From positions 1 through 25,436 of the forward strand of contig HF989183.1 of NCBI GenBank assembly GCA_000431275.1: a stretch of 25,436 nt of DNA, read 5' to 3'. Below are positions 1 to 9,186 of this stretch, in pieces (positions within the stretch are counted from its first letter, which is position 1; the number at the start of each line of letters is the position of its first letter). Position numbers and translations under genes: made by a program. The notes below the pieces were generated by a model. That model was given only the letters and a program-made list of their open reading frames with translations. It was not told the origin of the DNA and did no database searches. The DNA is from Prevotella sp. CAG:755. GTDB lineage: Bacteria; Bacteroidota; Bacteroidia; Bacteroidales; Bacteroidaceae.

Positions 1-228
1 CCAGCCGCCGAGCTGATAGCCAAGGCCTGCGCCGAGGTTGAAGGCGAAGACGCCGGGCATGCACTGCGCTGTGGCGGCTGTGTCGCGGAACACGTCGGGC
101 GCGAGCAGGGCACGACGGCGCACCAGCTCGGTTTCGAGCAGGGACAGGAGCGCATAGCCCGTGCCCGGCAGCGAGAAGCCGGCGCGCAGGAAGAGGATGA
201 ACGTGTCGCGGGTCGAGAGTTTCGTCAT
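1..228 (-). CDS. Chromate transporter family protein, N-terminal part (runs off the window)
   Basis: The first 76 codons are visible, starting at ATG 228-226; the gene continues beyond position 1. The translation starts MTKLSTRDTFILFLRAGF and contains a predicted membrane segment, then an amphipathic stretch ending in PDVFRDTAATAQCMPGVFAFN and a GxGYQLGG segment. This order (FLRxGF, LLETELVRRRALL, xDxxAxAQxxPG, GYxxGG) is that of the CHR/ChrA family (PF02417), whose members export chromate in characterised cases; many Bacteroidetes homologues have unknown substrates. The usual Gly-Gly after the first FxxxGxxxxGG stretch reads LPGTGYALL here, so it is somewhat divergent. Only the N-terminal part is present, so I cannot say whether it is a short one-domain half (paired genes) or a full-length protein. 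The call rests on motif recognition alone. Confidence 0.72.
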   Translation of the reverse strand, partial: MTKLSTRDTFILFLRAGFSLPGTGYALLSLLETELVRRRALLAPDVFRDTAATAQCMPGVFAFNLGAGLGYQLGGW

Positions 229-277
229 AATTGCGGGGACGCTGCCTTGTTCTGGCGCGTCCTTGTTCTCTGGTGTG

Positions 278-285
278 CAAAGTTA
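278..285 (-). promoter_or_regulatory. Possible -7 box for the chromate-transporter gene
   Basis: On the minus strand this reads TAACTTTG, an exact match to the Bacteroidetes -7 consensus TAnnTTTG, about 50 bp before the ATG at 228. No clear TTTG -33 element lies 19-21 bp upstream, so support is partial. Confidence 0.35.
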
Positions 286-686
286 CGTTTTTCTCATTTA
301 CTCCGCCACTTCGCTCGCGGTGATTTTGGATAAAACGGCCATGTCGGTAGAACTTTCCGCCGGAGAGGGGAATTATCCTTCGGCTTTGGCAAGTTTACCT
401 GACAGACTGACACGATACCACCGGGGCTTGGCCATAGACGTGTGGCGCCTCCTCATGACATCCGGCGGGCCGCCGCGTCCGTCCGGAAGCCGTCCGTTCC
501 GTCCACGGATGCCGTGCGGAACACGGCGGCCTGCTTGTGCCGCTTTGGCACCGGCCGTCATGAACGCCGCGCCCCTGCGGGCATCGCCGCATGACGGCTG
601 ACCGAAAATCCTGTCACTGCGACAGAGATTACGGGACGGCTGGCCGTTCCGGCGGGCGGGCCGGCAAAAAAGCGTGGGACGTTTCC

Positions 687-736
687 CTGCCCCGCCCGGT
701 GTCCGGATGGCGGTGGCCGGTGGCCGGGCGGGGCGG
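687..736 (-). terminator. Hairpin after the Nramp gene
   Basis: CCCCGCCCGG at 690-699 pairs perfectly with CCGGGCGGGG at 724-733, extendable by three more pairs to 687-736, with a 24-nt GC-rich loop. It starts 6 bp past the stop codon of the minus-strand Nramp gene. There is no immediate T-tract in the minus direction, so it may act as a 3' stabilising hairpin as much as a terminator. Confidence 0.5.
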
Positions 737-741
737 TGGTG

Positions 742-2025
742 TCAGCCCGTGAAAAGGCTGGCGATGAGGTAGAGGTTCAGGACAGTGACGAGGGAGGCGA
801 TGGCGTAGAGCACGACCGTGGTGGTGCGGCTGTTGGCATAACGCCCCATGACGCGGCGCGACGAGGTCAGGCTGACCTGTAAGAACACCGTGACGGGCAG
901 CTGCACGCTCAGGACGGCCTGCGAGATAAGCAGGCCGCGGAAAGCGTCGCCCACGAAAAGGAGGACGACAAAGGCCAGCACCAGCGAAATGAGGACGCCG
1001 GCCCGCGAGTGGACGTCGCGGATGTCGTAGGGCTCGTCGTAGAAACCGGCGAAGATGCTGCCTGCGGCCATTCCGCTGGTCACTGTGCTCGACACGCCGG
1101 CCAGCAACAGGGCGAGGGCGAACACCGTGTGTGCCGACTCGCCCAGCAGGGGGCGCAGCAGGGTGCCTGCCTCGGAGAGCGACGTGACGGTGGTACCGTG
1201 GCTGAAAAAGGTAGTGGCGGCGAGGACAATCATGGCCGAGTTGATGGCCCAGCCGGCCGTCATGGCCAGCAGCGTGTCGAAGAACTCATATTTCAGCGCC
1301 CGTCGGATGCCGGCGTCGCCCCGGGTGTGGATGGCACGGCTCTGGATGACCTCGGAGTGGAGGAAGAGGTTATGGGGCATCACGACGGCGCCAAGGACGC
1401 TCATGACGATGAGCAGGCTGCCCTCGGGAAGTGATGGGCTCACGGCGCTGTGCACGGTTGTGGCCCAGTCCGTGTCGACGAGCGTCAGTTCGTAGAGAAA
1501 GGAGAAACCGATGAGCGAGACGAAGGCGATGATTCCTTTTTCGACCCGCCGGTAGGAGTTTGTGAAGAGCAGTATGCCCGTCACGATCGCAGTGAGCGCC
1601 GCGCCGACGACAAGGGGCACGCCGAAGAGCATTTCGAGCGCGATGGCTGCACCCAGGATCTCGGCGAGCGACGTAGAGACTGACGCCGCCATGGCAGTCA
1701 GCAGCACTGGCCGCCCGACGCGGCGGGGAAGGTAGCGGGTGGTGGCTTCGGCCAGACAAAGCCCCGTGACGATGCCAAGGTGGGCTACGTTGTGTTGGAG
1801 CACGATGAGCATCACTGTCGAGAGAGTGACGACCCACAGCAGGGAATAGCCGAACTCTGAGCCTGCGGCGAAGTTCGATGCCCAGTTTCCGGGATCGATG
1901 AAACCGACGGTGACGAGCAGTCCCGGCCCGATGTATCGCAGGATGTCCAGGCCGCCGCGCCCGCCCGCTTCGCGCAGGCGCCAGTGGCGGCGGATGTGGC
2001 GGATGTGGTCTTTGAGCGTTTTCAT
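742..2025 (-). CDS. mntH: Nramp family divalent metal (Mn2+/Fe2+) transporter
   Basis: This 427-residue polytopic membrane protein would import Mn2+ or Fe2+ with protons across the inner membrane. The signature of Nramp TM1, DPGNW, is at residues 44-48 and the TM6 motif MPHN at 216-219; both supply the metal-binding Asp, Asn and Met in structurally known Nramp proteins, so the site looks intact. About eleven hydrophobic segments are present, the normal number. The frame is open 16 codons further upstream, but I choose ATG 2025 (MKTLKDHIRHIRRHW) because the extra residues (PRSAAAVTIPPTPTF) look non-coding and the longer start leaves little room after the -7 box at 2088-2095. It stands alone and diverges from eno. 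Metal preference (manganese or iron) cannot be read from the sequence. A 19-bp palindrome upstream (2120-2138) is a candidate operator. Confidence 0.93.
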   Translation of the reverse strand: MKTLKDHIRHIRRHWRLREAGGRGGLDILRYIGPGLLVTVGFIDPGNWASNFAAGSEFGYSLLWVVTLSTVMLIVLQHNVAHLGIVTGLCLAEATTRYLPRRVGRPVLLTAMAASVSTSLAEILGAAIALEMLFGVPLVVGAALTAIVTGILLFTNSYRRVEKGIIAFVSLIGFSFLYELTLVDTDWATTVHSAVSPSLPEGSLLIVMSVLGAVVMPHNLFLHSEVIQSRAIHTRGDAGIRRALKYEFFDTLLAMTAGWAINSAMIVLAATTFFSHGTTVTSLSEAGTLLRPLLGESAHTVFALALLLAGVSSTVTSGMAAGSIFAGFYDEPYDIRDVHSRAGVLISLVLAFVVLLFVGDAFRGLLISQAVLSVQLPVTVFLQVSLTSSRRVMGRYANSRTTTVVLYAIASLVTVLNLYLIASLFTG

Positions 2026-2087
2026 GAACGTTGGGGTTGGGGGGATGGTGACTGCGGCGGCGCTTCGTGGCACCGTTCCGCACCGGG

Positions 2088-2095
2088 CAAAGATA
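2088..2095 (-). promoter_or_regulatory. -7 promoter box for the Nramp gene
   Basis: The minus strand reads TATCTTTG, an exact TAnnTTTG match, about 63 bp before the ATG at 2025. The -33 element is not clear. The shared divergent region also holds the eno promoter on the other strand. Confidence 0.5.
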
Positions 2096-2119
2096 GTTCT
2101 TTCCGCGAGGGAAACGACG

Positions 2120-2138
2120 TTGAAAAAAGTTTTTTCAA
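2120..2138. promoter_or_regulatory. 19-bp A/T palindrome, candidate operator
   Basis: TTGAAAAAA, one central G, then TTTTTTCAA forms a perfect 9-bp inverted repeat between the divergent Nramp and eno promoters, about 25 bp upstream of the Nramp -7 box. It does not match the classical Fur or B. subtilis MntR boxes as I know them. It could be a binding site or only a bent A-tract. Confidence 0.4.
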
Positions 2139-2170
2139 TCTTAAAAAGCCCGATATACCCTGATGTGGTG

Positions 2171-3533
<1,363 letters not shown>

Positions 3534-3540
3534 TCCGGCG

Positions 3541-4476
3541 ATGCGAAAGACCAAAGTGGCGGCGCTCGTTGCCGCAGCCTGTTTGATGACGGTTTGTGCC
3601 CCGGCGCAAACCGTCATCGACCTTGGGCCGGGCGGCGGCGTGCGCTCCAAAGGACTTCATGACTTCGACCGTCAACTCAAGACGCCCCGGCAACTTGTCG
3701 AGGATTCCCTTGCTTACCGCGATTGTATCACCCGGGCCTACAACGCGCTGGCTGCGGATTCGCTGGCACAGGCCGACGGCCTCTTCCGCGAGGCGCTGAA
3801 ACTGATGCCCGCGCAGTCGGCCAATCCGCTCGTATACTATCAGCTCGGCCTCATCGCCTCTGTGCGCGGCGACGACCGTGCTGTGGTGACGGAGATGAGC
3901 CATGCGCTCGACGCCCGCCCTGACATGGCCGATGCCCGCCGCCAGCGCGCGTATGCCTATCTGAACCTGAGACAGCTGGGAGAGGCCCGGAGGGACTGCG
4001 ACGTTCTTCTTGACGGCCAGCCGGCCGACACGACGGCGCTCTTCCTGCGGGCGGCGGTCGCGACACAACAGCGCGACTATCCTTCGGCTGCCCGCGACCT
4101 CCAGGCGCTGTTGAAAGTCTCTCCGCAGCATGTCAATGGACGCCTGTCGCTGGCCATCGTGACACAGAAGATGGGCAGGCCGCGCGAAGCGCTGAACGCG
4201 TTGAACCTCCTGGTGCAGTCCGCGCCCGGCAACGCAGACTGCCTTGCGGCCCGAGCTGACGTGGAGGTGGAACTCGGTATGGACGAGGCGGCCCGCGCTG
4301 ACCTTGATGCCGCACTCCGCCTGACGCCCGACGACGCGGGTCTGCTGCTGCAGCGTGCAGCCGTCCTGACGCGGCTGGGGTCGCGTGCGGCTGCGCGCCG
4401 TGACCTTGACAGGGCAGTCGGGCTGGGCGTTCCGCGTGCGAGCCTCAACGCGCAGTACCGCGCCTTGACGCGCTGA
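3541..4476 (+). CDS. Secreted tetratricopeptide-repeat protein
   Basis: The 311-residue product starts with a signal peptide (MRKTKVAALVAAACLMTVCAPA, likely cleavage before QTVIDLG), so it should be exported to the periplasm or outer membrane. From about residue 55 onward it is a run of helical pairs with TPR spacing: segments such as QADGLFREALKLMPAQ, PLVYYQLGLIA, ADARRQRAYAYLNLRQLGEARRDCD, GRLSLAIVTQKMGRPREALNAL and AARADLDAALRLTPDD show the typical small residues and the final Pro. TPR arrays mediate protein-protein contacts; no enzymatic domain is seen. It lies 7 bp behind eno and shares its promoter as far as I can see, but nothing shows a functional link to glycolysis. The 3' end is followed by the hairpin at 4503-4537. 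Confidence 0.85.
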   Translation: MRKTKVAALVAAACLMTVCAPAQTVIDLGPGGGVRSKGLHDFDRQLKTPRQLVEDSLAYRDCITRAYNALAADSLAQADGLFREALKLMPAQSANPLVYYQLGLIASVRGDDRAVVTEMSHALDARPDMADARRQRAYAYLNLRQLGEARRDCDVLLDGQPADTTALFLRAAVATQQRDYPSAARDLQALLKVSPQHVNGRLSLAIVTQKMGRPREALNALNLLVQSAPGNADCLAARADVEVELGMDEAARADLDAALRLTPDDAGLLLQRAAVLTRLGSRAAARRDLDRAVGLGVPRASLNAQYRALTR

Positions 4477-4502
4477 GCCTTTCTTTCAGCCATATATGAA
4501 TA

Positions 4503-4537
4503 ATGAGGGCCGCTCCCGGTGTGGGGGCGGCCCTCAT
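4503..4537. terminator. Bidirectional hairpin between convergent genes
   Basis: Positions 4503-4517 pair with 4523-4537 over 15 bp (one T-G wobble) around the 5-nt loop GGTGT. It sits between the plus-strand eno-TPR unit (stop at 4476) and the minus-strand secreted protein (stop at 4557). There is no T-tract on either side, as is common for such hairpins in this phylum. Confidence 0.75.
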
Positions 4538-4556
4538 GGTGCTTGGGGTCAAGGCG

Positions 4557-6233
4557 TCAGTTGATTACGCATTTGGTATCGTTAACCACGTAGACGCCGG
4601 CCGGAAAATTTGGGAGCTTTTTCGTCCCCTTTACCGTACCTTTTGCAATGACTTGTCCGCCTGCGTTCACCACGCGGTAGGGTTTTTCCTCTTCGCTACG
4701 CAGGACAATGGTGTTCTCTTCGACACTCACGTTCATGCCGGAAGCCACAGGGGCTGTCTCAATGCCCACGGGGGGGATGTTGGTGAACAAGACGGAAACC
4801 GAAACGTCACCATCAATCATCGAGGCAGGGATCGTGATGCTTGTTTGGGTGTCGCATTGGATCGTGTCGACGCTCCACTGGCGGTTGCCGTGTATGTACT
4901 GATCGCCGTTGAAGTTGTAGCCGTGCGTGATACGGAGACCGGTGAGGTAATAGCCGTCATCCATCTTCACACTGAGGTTCAGATTTTCGTCGAAAGGTAT
5001 GGAGTCGGGCAGGGCACTGCCGTCGGCCAATGTGACGCTGCACATGCGGGCGTCGACGCTGAGCTGTACATTATCGGTATGGACGTTGATGAGATAGTCG
5101 ACGATGTTGCCGCCATTGTTGATGATGGTGTTGTCAAGGTCGATGTTGCCGGCCGGGTCAATGTTGTTCCAGTCGATCTTGGTGCGGCCACGGTAGATTC
5201 CGCGTGGCTGGTCGGCGGGGGCGGTGTAGACCGGGGTGCCCACACCGGTGCTGGAGCCGCGGTTCTGGCCGGCACTGTTCTTCCCTTCGTAGTAGGAGTA
5301 GGACATGAGGTCGCTACCGTTGGCCGGTTCGTCGGACTCGAAGTCCACGTCGAACTTACCGTCGTTATCCCAGTCGACGTAGGTGTAACTGTGCATGGCG
5401 TTGCCCGTGTAGCTGTATGTCGGGCGCACGCTCTCGCCCGCTTTCATCGTGACGGTGAACTTGTCCGTCAGGTCTGCATAAACGGTCGAACGGCACTGCG
5501 TCGTAGTCGTGGCGCTCGATACGTTGCCTGCACGGAATGTCATGCGGTCCAGGTGGCGGTCGGTGCGCGTCATGACTTGGTCAGCGTCGAAGTTGAGGGC
5601 GTACTCGCCTGTCGAGATGCGCGGCGAGGCACTTTCGCTGACCGTCACGTTGTCGATGTATGTCATGAAGTCTTCGCCGCTGCCTGGGTTGATTGATGCG
5701 TCCGGCACGATAACGAGGCTCATGATCCGGGCATTCGCATTGCCCCAGATGGGGAAGACTGCGTCAGCCCAAGCCCCTTCGGGGATTTGCATGTTGCCGA
5801 GTACGATGAGCTGTTCGGCATCCGGCTCCTGCTCTGTGCGGGTGATGCGTTTGCCCAATGCGACAAGGCCAACTTTTCCACCCTTGGGCGAATAAATATA
5901 GGCGTGCACGTATTGCGTTGTCGGCGAGAGGGCGATTGTGTCGTTGAGGTCAATGCGTGCGCCGTAGAACATGCCTCCGTAGCGGGAGCGCTGGAATCCT
6001 AAGACTTTGTCGCTCGGGTTATTGTCGTCCTTGTAGGGATTGTCGACGACGCGGGCCTGTCCGGTGAGTTGCCCGGTGCGGAATGGGGAATCTTCCCACG
6101 CGTCGTAGGTCGATACGCTTTTGTAGTCGTTCTCTTCGAAGTCACATTTCGGCGCTTGGGCCTGTGCGCCGAGCGATACGGCCAGCGCTGCTGTGGCTAT
6201 GAACAATTTATGCTGTTTCATTGTGTGATTCAT
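4557..6233 (-). CDS. Secreted multidomain protein with T9SS-like C-terminal sorting domain
   Basis: The product (558 residues; an alternative ATG at 6221 gives 554) has a signal peptide ending in LAVSLGAQAQA. Residues 30-205 look like a beta-rich, carbohydrate-binding-like jellyroll (FEENDY, YVHAYIYSPKGGKVGLVALG, DFMTYIDNVTVSE). Around 215-370 a second region contains SYTYVDWDNDGKFDVDFE, resembling the GEVED type of beta domain with a possible calcium-binding DxDxDGxFD loop. The last 70 residues (VSVEENTIVLRSEE, YRVVNAGGQVIAKGTV, FPAGVYVVNDTKCVIN) resemble a type A T9SS sorting domain, so it is probably carried across the outer membrane. No catalytic domain is recognised. It starts 17 bp after the GH29 fucosidase gene and is probably in one operon with it, suggesting a glycan-binding or adhesive surface role; that is inference. 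Confidence 0.75.
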   Translation of the reverse strand: MNHTMKQHKLFIATAALAVSLGAQAQAPKCDFEENDYKSVSTYDAWEDSPFRTGQLTGQARVVDNPYKDDNNPSDKVLGFQRSRYGGMFYGARIDLNDTIALSPTTQYVHAYIYSPKGGKVGLVALGKRITRTEQEPDAEQLIVLGNMQIPEGAWADAVFPIWGNANARIMSLVIVPDASINPGSGEDFMTYIDNVTVSESASPRISTGEYALNFDADQVMTRTDRHLDRMTFRAGNVSSATTTTQCRSTVYADLTDKFTVTMKAGESVRPTYSYTGNAMHSYTYVDWDNDGKFDVDFESDEPANGSDLMSYSYYEGKNSAGQNRGSSTGVGTPVYTAPADQPRGIYRGRTKIDWNNIDPAGNIDLDNTIINNGGNIVDYLINVHTDNVQLSVDARMCSVTLADGSALPDSIPFDENLNLSVKMDDGYYLTGLRITHGYNFNGDQYIHGNRQWSVDTIQCDTQTSITIPASMIDGDVSVSVLFTNIPPVGIETAPVASGMNVSVEENTIVLRSEEEKPYRVVNAGGQVIAKGTVKGTKKLPNFPAGVYVVNDTKCVIN

Positions 6234-6250
6234 TTATCAGATTGAACGGG

Positions 6251-7747
6251 TTAATAGATGGCGATGTTGCTGAGCAGCGGGCAGGCGCGGCTGTCTGTGA
6301 TGTTGACGCGGATGTATTTGGCAGGAATGCCGCGGCCGTAGCTCGACGTGTCGTCGTTTCTTGCCATGATGCGCTTGTGGCCGATCGTCGTACCTTCGGC
6401 AAACGAACGCCATGTGGAGCCGTCCGTGCTGAACTCAATGTTGAAGGCGCGCACCCGCTGGCCGAGCTTCATGTACTCTTGAAGCATCACGTAGTGTACC
6501 TGTTGTGTCTCTGGCAGTTCGATGGTGACGGAGCCCGTTGTCTGTCCGTCGTTGGTGGCCCAATAGGTTTCTTTGTCGTTGTCGGCCACGTTCTTGGCGT
6601 CATACTTGCCGCCGTCGCGAACCTGGTCGGCTGTGATGCTGGTGGCGGTGAGGGCGAAGTTGTTGGTGAGGCGGGTTTCGAGCAGTTCTCCCAATTGCCC
6701 CAAGTTCCGTACTTGTGTGTCGCTGAGCACGCCGTCGGTGTTGGCGGCGCAGTTCATGATGAGCGTGGCGTTGCGTCCGACGGTTTCGAGGTAGATCTTA
6801 TAGAGTTCCTCAGCCGATTTGATATTTTCGTTTGCGTGCCAGAACCAGTTCTGTGACGTGCGGACGTCCGATTCCGAGGGGATGAATTCGAAGCCCTCCT
6901 CGTAGCCGGTGTTGTTGTTGCCCTCGCTCTGAACCGAGCGGATGTCGCTGTTGGCCCAGCAGGTTCGGCCGGAATATCCGGCTTCGTTTCCGCACCAGCG
7001 GAACTCGCGTCCCCAGACCACGGCGTTGGGTTGCACCTTGTGGATGTAGGCGGCCACGTTCGCCCAGTCGTAGTAGGTCGTCTTGTCGATGGTTTTCGTA
7101 GTCGCGGTCTCACCGCCGTAGAAACCCGTACCGCCATTGGCGCCGTCGAACCAGACTTCGAACACGTCGCCGTAGTTCGTGAGGAGTTCTTCCAGCTGGG
7201 TCTTGAAGATGCCGTCGACGTAGTCTTGCGTGGCATAGGTGGCGGCGCTGGCATCCCACGGCGAGAGATAGACACCGAACTTCATGTCATATTTCTTGCA
7301 GGCCTCGGAGACGAGTTTGGGGATGTCAACCTGTGGGCCGACGCCGCCGCTGTTCGTCACGCAGAAGTCTGTGCTTGTCGTGGGCCAGAGGCAGAAACCG
7401 TCGTGGTGCTTACAGATGACGACGACGCCCGTCATGCCGGCGCTCTTCATGGTCGATACCCATTGGTCGCAGTTGGGGATGGACTGCGGGGCGTAGTGGG
7501 TGGGGTCCGGCTTGATGTCGTTGCCCCACTCCTTGTCGATGAAGGTGTTGTAGCCGTAGTGAGAGAAACCATAGAATTCCATTTCCATCCAGTCGAGCTG
7601 GCGCTGGGTAGGAACGGGGAATACGGGCGACGGCGTGTTGTCAGGATTTGGGATTTCCTGCTGCTCGAACAACTCTTGCGCCGGGGCGGGCAGGCATACC
7701 AAGCCGGCAGCCAAGAGGCCGAGTAAAGATGTAGTGATTTTTTTCAT
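6251..7747 (-). CDS. GH29 alpha-L-fucosidase with C-terminal F5/8 (CBM32-like) domain
   Basis: Retaining exo-fucosidase releasing L-fucose from glycans. The 498-residue protein has a signal peptide (MKKITTSLLGLLAAGLVCLPAPA); GLVC is not a proper lipobox, so cleavage by signal peptidase I is more likely. The (beta/alpha)8 domain spans about 45-350: FYGFSHYGYNTFIDKEWG, KHHDGFCLWPT (113-123), the nucleophile D201 in FEVWFDGANG, and FRWCGNEAGYSGRTCW. The EVWFDGAN sequence and the PSESDV segment, whose E292 sits where subfamily B enzymes have the acid/base (PAECDV-like), point to GH29 subfamily B, which favours alpha-1,3/1,4-fucose on branched substrates such as Lewis antigens. Residues 365-498 form a discoidin-type domain (DNDKETYWATND, IPAKYIRVNI). 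It heads a two-gene unit with the secreted protein downstream. Substrate is inferred from the family. Confidence 0.93.
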   Translation of the reverse strand: MKKITTSLLGLLAAGLVCLPAPAQELFEQQEIPNPDNTPSPVFPVPTQRQLDWMEMEFYGFSHYGYNTFIDKEWGNDIKPDPTHYAPQSIPNCDQWVSTMKSAGMTGVVVICKHHDGFCLWPTTSTDFCVTNSGGVGPQVDIPKLVSEACKKYDMKFGVYLSPWDASAATYATQDYVDGIFKTQLEELLTNYGDVFEVWFDGANGGTGFYGGETATTKTIDKTTYYDWANVAAYIHKVQPNAVVWGREFRWCGNEAGYSGRTCWANSDIRSVQSEGNNNTGYEEGFEFIPSESDVRTSQNWFWHANENIKSAEELYKIYLETVGRNATLIMNCAANTDGVLSDTQVRNLGQLGELLETRLTNNFALTATSITADQVRDGGKYDAKNVADNDKETYWATNDGQTTGSVTIELPETQQVHYVMLQEYMKLGQRVRAFNIEFSTDGSTWRSFAEGTTIGHKRIMARNDDTSSYGRGIPAKYIRVNITDSRACPLLSNIAIY

Positions 7748-7775
7748 AGTGCATGAATTTTAGAGTGATTTTGGG

Positions 7776-7783
7776 CAAAATTA
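7776..7783 (-). promoter_or_regulatory. -7 promoter box for the fucosidase unit
   Basis: The minus strand reads TAATTTTG, an exact TAnnTTTG match, 29 bp before the ATG at 7747. No TTTG is at the expected -33 distance. Confidence 0.45.
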
Positions 7784-7934
7784 CGGAAAGTTATTCAAAC
7801 ACATTCGCCGCAGGCTTAAAAAAATGTAGTTGCCGTAATTTTTTTTCTCCCTCCGTTTTTGAGGACGGGCTGTCTGGCTTTTTCTCTGGTCTAGTCCCGG
7901 AGTTTCCGGTCCGGCCGGCGGGGTGGCCTGAGCA

Positions 7935-7987
7935 GGACGGCTGACGGTTTTTCCTGCCAGCCGGACAGGAAAGACCGTCAGCCGTCC
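7935..7987 (-). terminator. Long hairpin after the GH127-like gene
   Basis: Positions 7935-7956 pair with 7966-7987 over 22 bp (one T-G wobble) around a 9-nt loop. It begins 35 bp after the stop codon of the minus-strand gene ending at 8023. There is no T-tract; it separates that unit from the fucosidase promoter. Confidence 0.75.
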
Positions 7988-8022
7988 CGTGATTCCAGCC
8001 GGGGCATCCGCCGGGCATTCCG

Positions 8023-9186
8023 TCAGGGCAGTGCGGGCCACCAGAGCACGGGGCGGCCCGTGGCGTGCGGCGGGAAGTAGGCGTAGGGCACGGCTACGAA
8101 TCCTGTGTCCTCAGCGTCGTCCCTGTTGGTCCCGCCTGAGAGGGGGACACTGCTCCCGGCGAGCGGGACGAAGTCCATCCCTGCGCGGGCAAAGTCGGGC
8201 TCGGGGCTGTGGCTGGCCCGGAGGGCGCGGCCCGCCGGGAGCGTGGCGCCGGAGTAGGCCACCGGGCCGCGCATGAGGGCTACGGGACGGACTCCGTCGC
8301 TGCCGGACGTGGCGGGACTGACGGGCAGGACTGGCAGCGGGAAGGTGAGGCGGACTTCATCGTTGCGGTTCCATTCGCGCCGTATGACGAGATAGCCGCG
8401 CTCGGTGGTCGAGGTGAGCAGGTCCTTGCCGTTGACGTAGACCGTAGGGAGGGGCGTGCGTGCTCCTGCGTCGTAGCGGCTGGCCGGGATGACCTCGCCC
8501 GCTGCCCACTGCGGCAGGCGTATCCGGAGCGTCAGGGGCGTGCCGTTGCGCTTCGGGGTGAGGCGCAGGACGACGTCGCCCGTTGTCGGCATGTCGGTCA
8601 CTTGGTCTATGGCGCCTTGGAAGACGGGCGTGTCGAAGCGGGCATAACAATCGGTGAAGAGGTTGACGTAAAGGCCGTCGCTGCCCGTGGCATAGATGAG
8701 GGCGGGCGCTGAGATGAGCGCACGGGCCGCCGCACGGCGCAGGGTGGCCGACGTGTCGCGCCGGGCGCCGGCGTCGACGGCGTTCGTCAGGGCGCGTTCG
8801 AGGGCTTCGACATAGCGCGCGTCGCCCGTTGTGAGGAACAGGCGTGCCGACGTGTCGAGCGTTCGCAGGGCGGCGGCCGTTTGCGGGTCGGTCTGTTCGT
8901 CGCCAGTGCCGCCCACCAGGTTCAGGCTGTCGCGGCAGCGCGCTTCCCAGTCCGCCTCTTGCTTCTTGAAGGCGTGGCGGTGGAGTGGGGCGTAGGGCTC
9001 GGGGCGCACGGTGCTGTCGGTCACGAGGGCCGTCAGGCGCCAGTTGTCGCCTTGGTTGAAGAACATGACGCTGTCCGCAGGCAGGTAGTTGAGCGGATGG
9101 CTCAGGCGTGCGGGGCGCGCCGTCTGGGCGGTGGCCGCGAAGGCGGCGGCCGCCACGAGCAGGAGCAGGGTGAGGCGTTTCGTCAT
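8023..9186 (-). CDS. Secreted, truncated GH127-like (DUF1680) protein, probably catalytically inactive
   Basis: The 387-residue product has a signal peptide (MTKRLTLLLLVAAAAFAATA). The segment LFLTTGDARYVEALERALTN and the following ALIYATGSDGLYVNLF match the end of the (alpha/alpha)6 barrel of DUF1680/GH127 beta-L-arabinofuranosidases, and LTLRIRLPQWA, GYLVIRREWNRNDEVRLTFPLPV, PVALMRGPVAYSG and VPYAYFPP match the C-terminal beta-sandwich. Full members run to about 600 residues or more, so the first half of the barrel is missing. In active enzymes an ExC motif and a CC motif bind zinc and supply the nucleophile; here these places read DPQT and RRAAARA, and the mature protein has only two Cys. 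I infer a non-enzymatic remnant or binding protein. The start at 9186 overlaps the stop of the AlkD-like gene (ATGA), so it is translationally coupled to it. Confidence 0.75.
   Translation of the reverse strand: MTKRLTLLLLVAAAAFAATAQTARPARLSHPLNYLPADSVMFFNQGDNWRLTALVTDSTVRPEPYAPLHRHAFKKQEADWEARCRDSLNLVGGTGDEQTDPQTAAALRTLDTSARLFLTTGDARYVEALERALTNAVDAGARRDTSATLRRAAARALISAPALIYATGSDGLYVNLFTDCYARFDTPVFQGAIDQVTDMPTTGDVVLRLTPKRNGTPLTLRIRLPQWAAGEVIPASRYDAGARTPLPTVYVNGKDLLTSTTERGYLVIRREWNRNDEVRLTFPLPVLPVSPATSGSDGVRPVALMRGPVAYSGATLPAGRALRASHSPEPDFARAGMDFVPLAGSSVPLSGGTNRDDAEDTGFVAVPYAYFPPHATGRPVLWWPALP

Larger units (their letters stand above)
229..741. other. Gene-free stretch with several inverted repeats
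   Basis: I see no credible protein gene in these 513 bp; the open frames lack family resemblance and overlap neighbours on the other strand. Apart from the -7 box at 278-285 and the terminator-like hairpin at 687-736, it holds two further dyads: GTTCCG 496-501 with CGGAAC 517-522 enclosing CACGG/CCGTG, and GCCGTCATG 554-562 with CATGACGGC 590-598 enclosing GCCC/GGGC. No T-tract follows either one. Their role is unknown. Confidence 0.5.

Noticed and set aside
7753..7944. 63-codon plus-strand frame upstream of the fucosidase
   Set aside because: No family resemblance, runs across the fucosidase promoter and into the terminator hairpin of the next unit.
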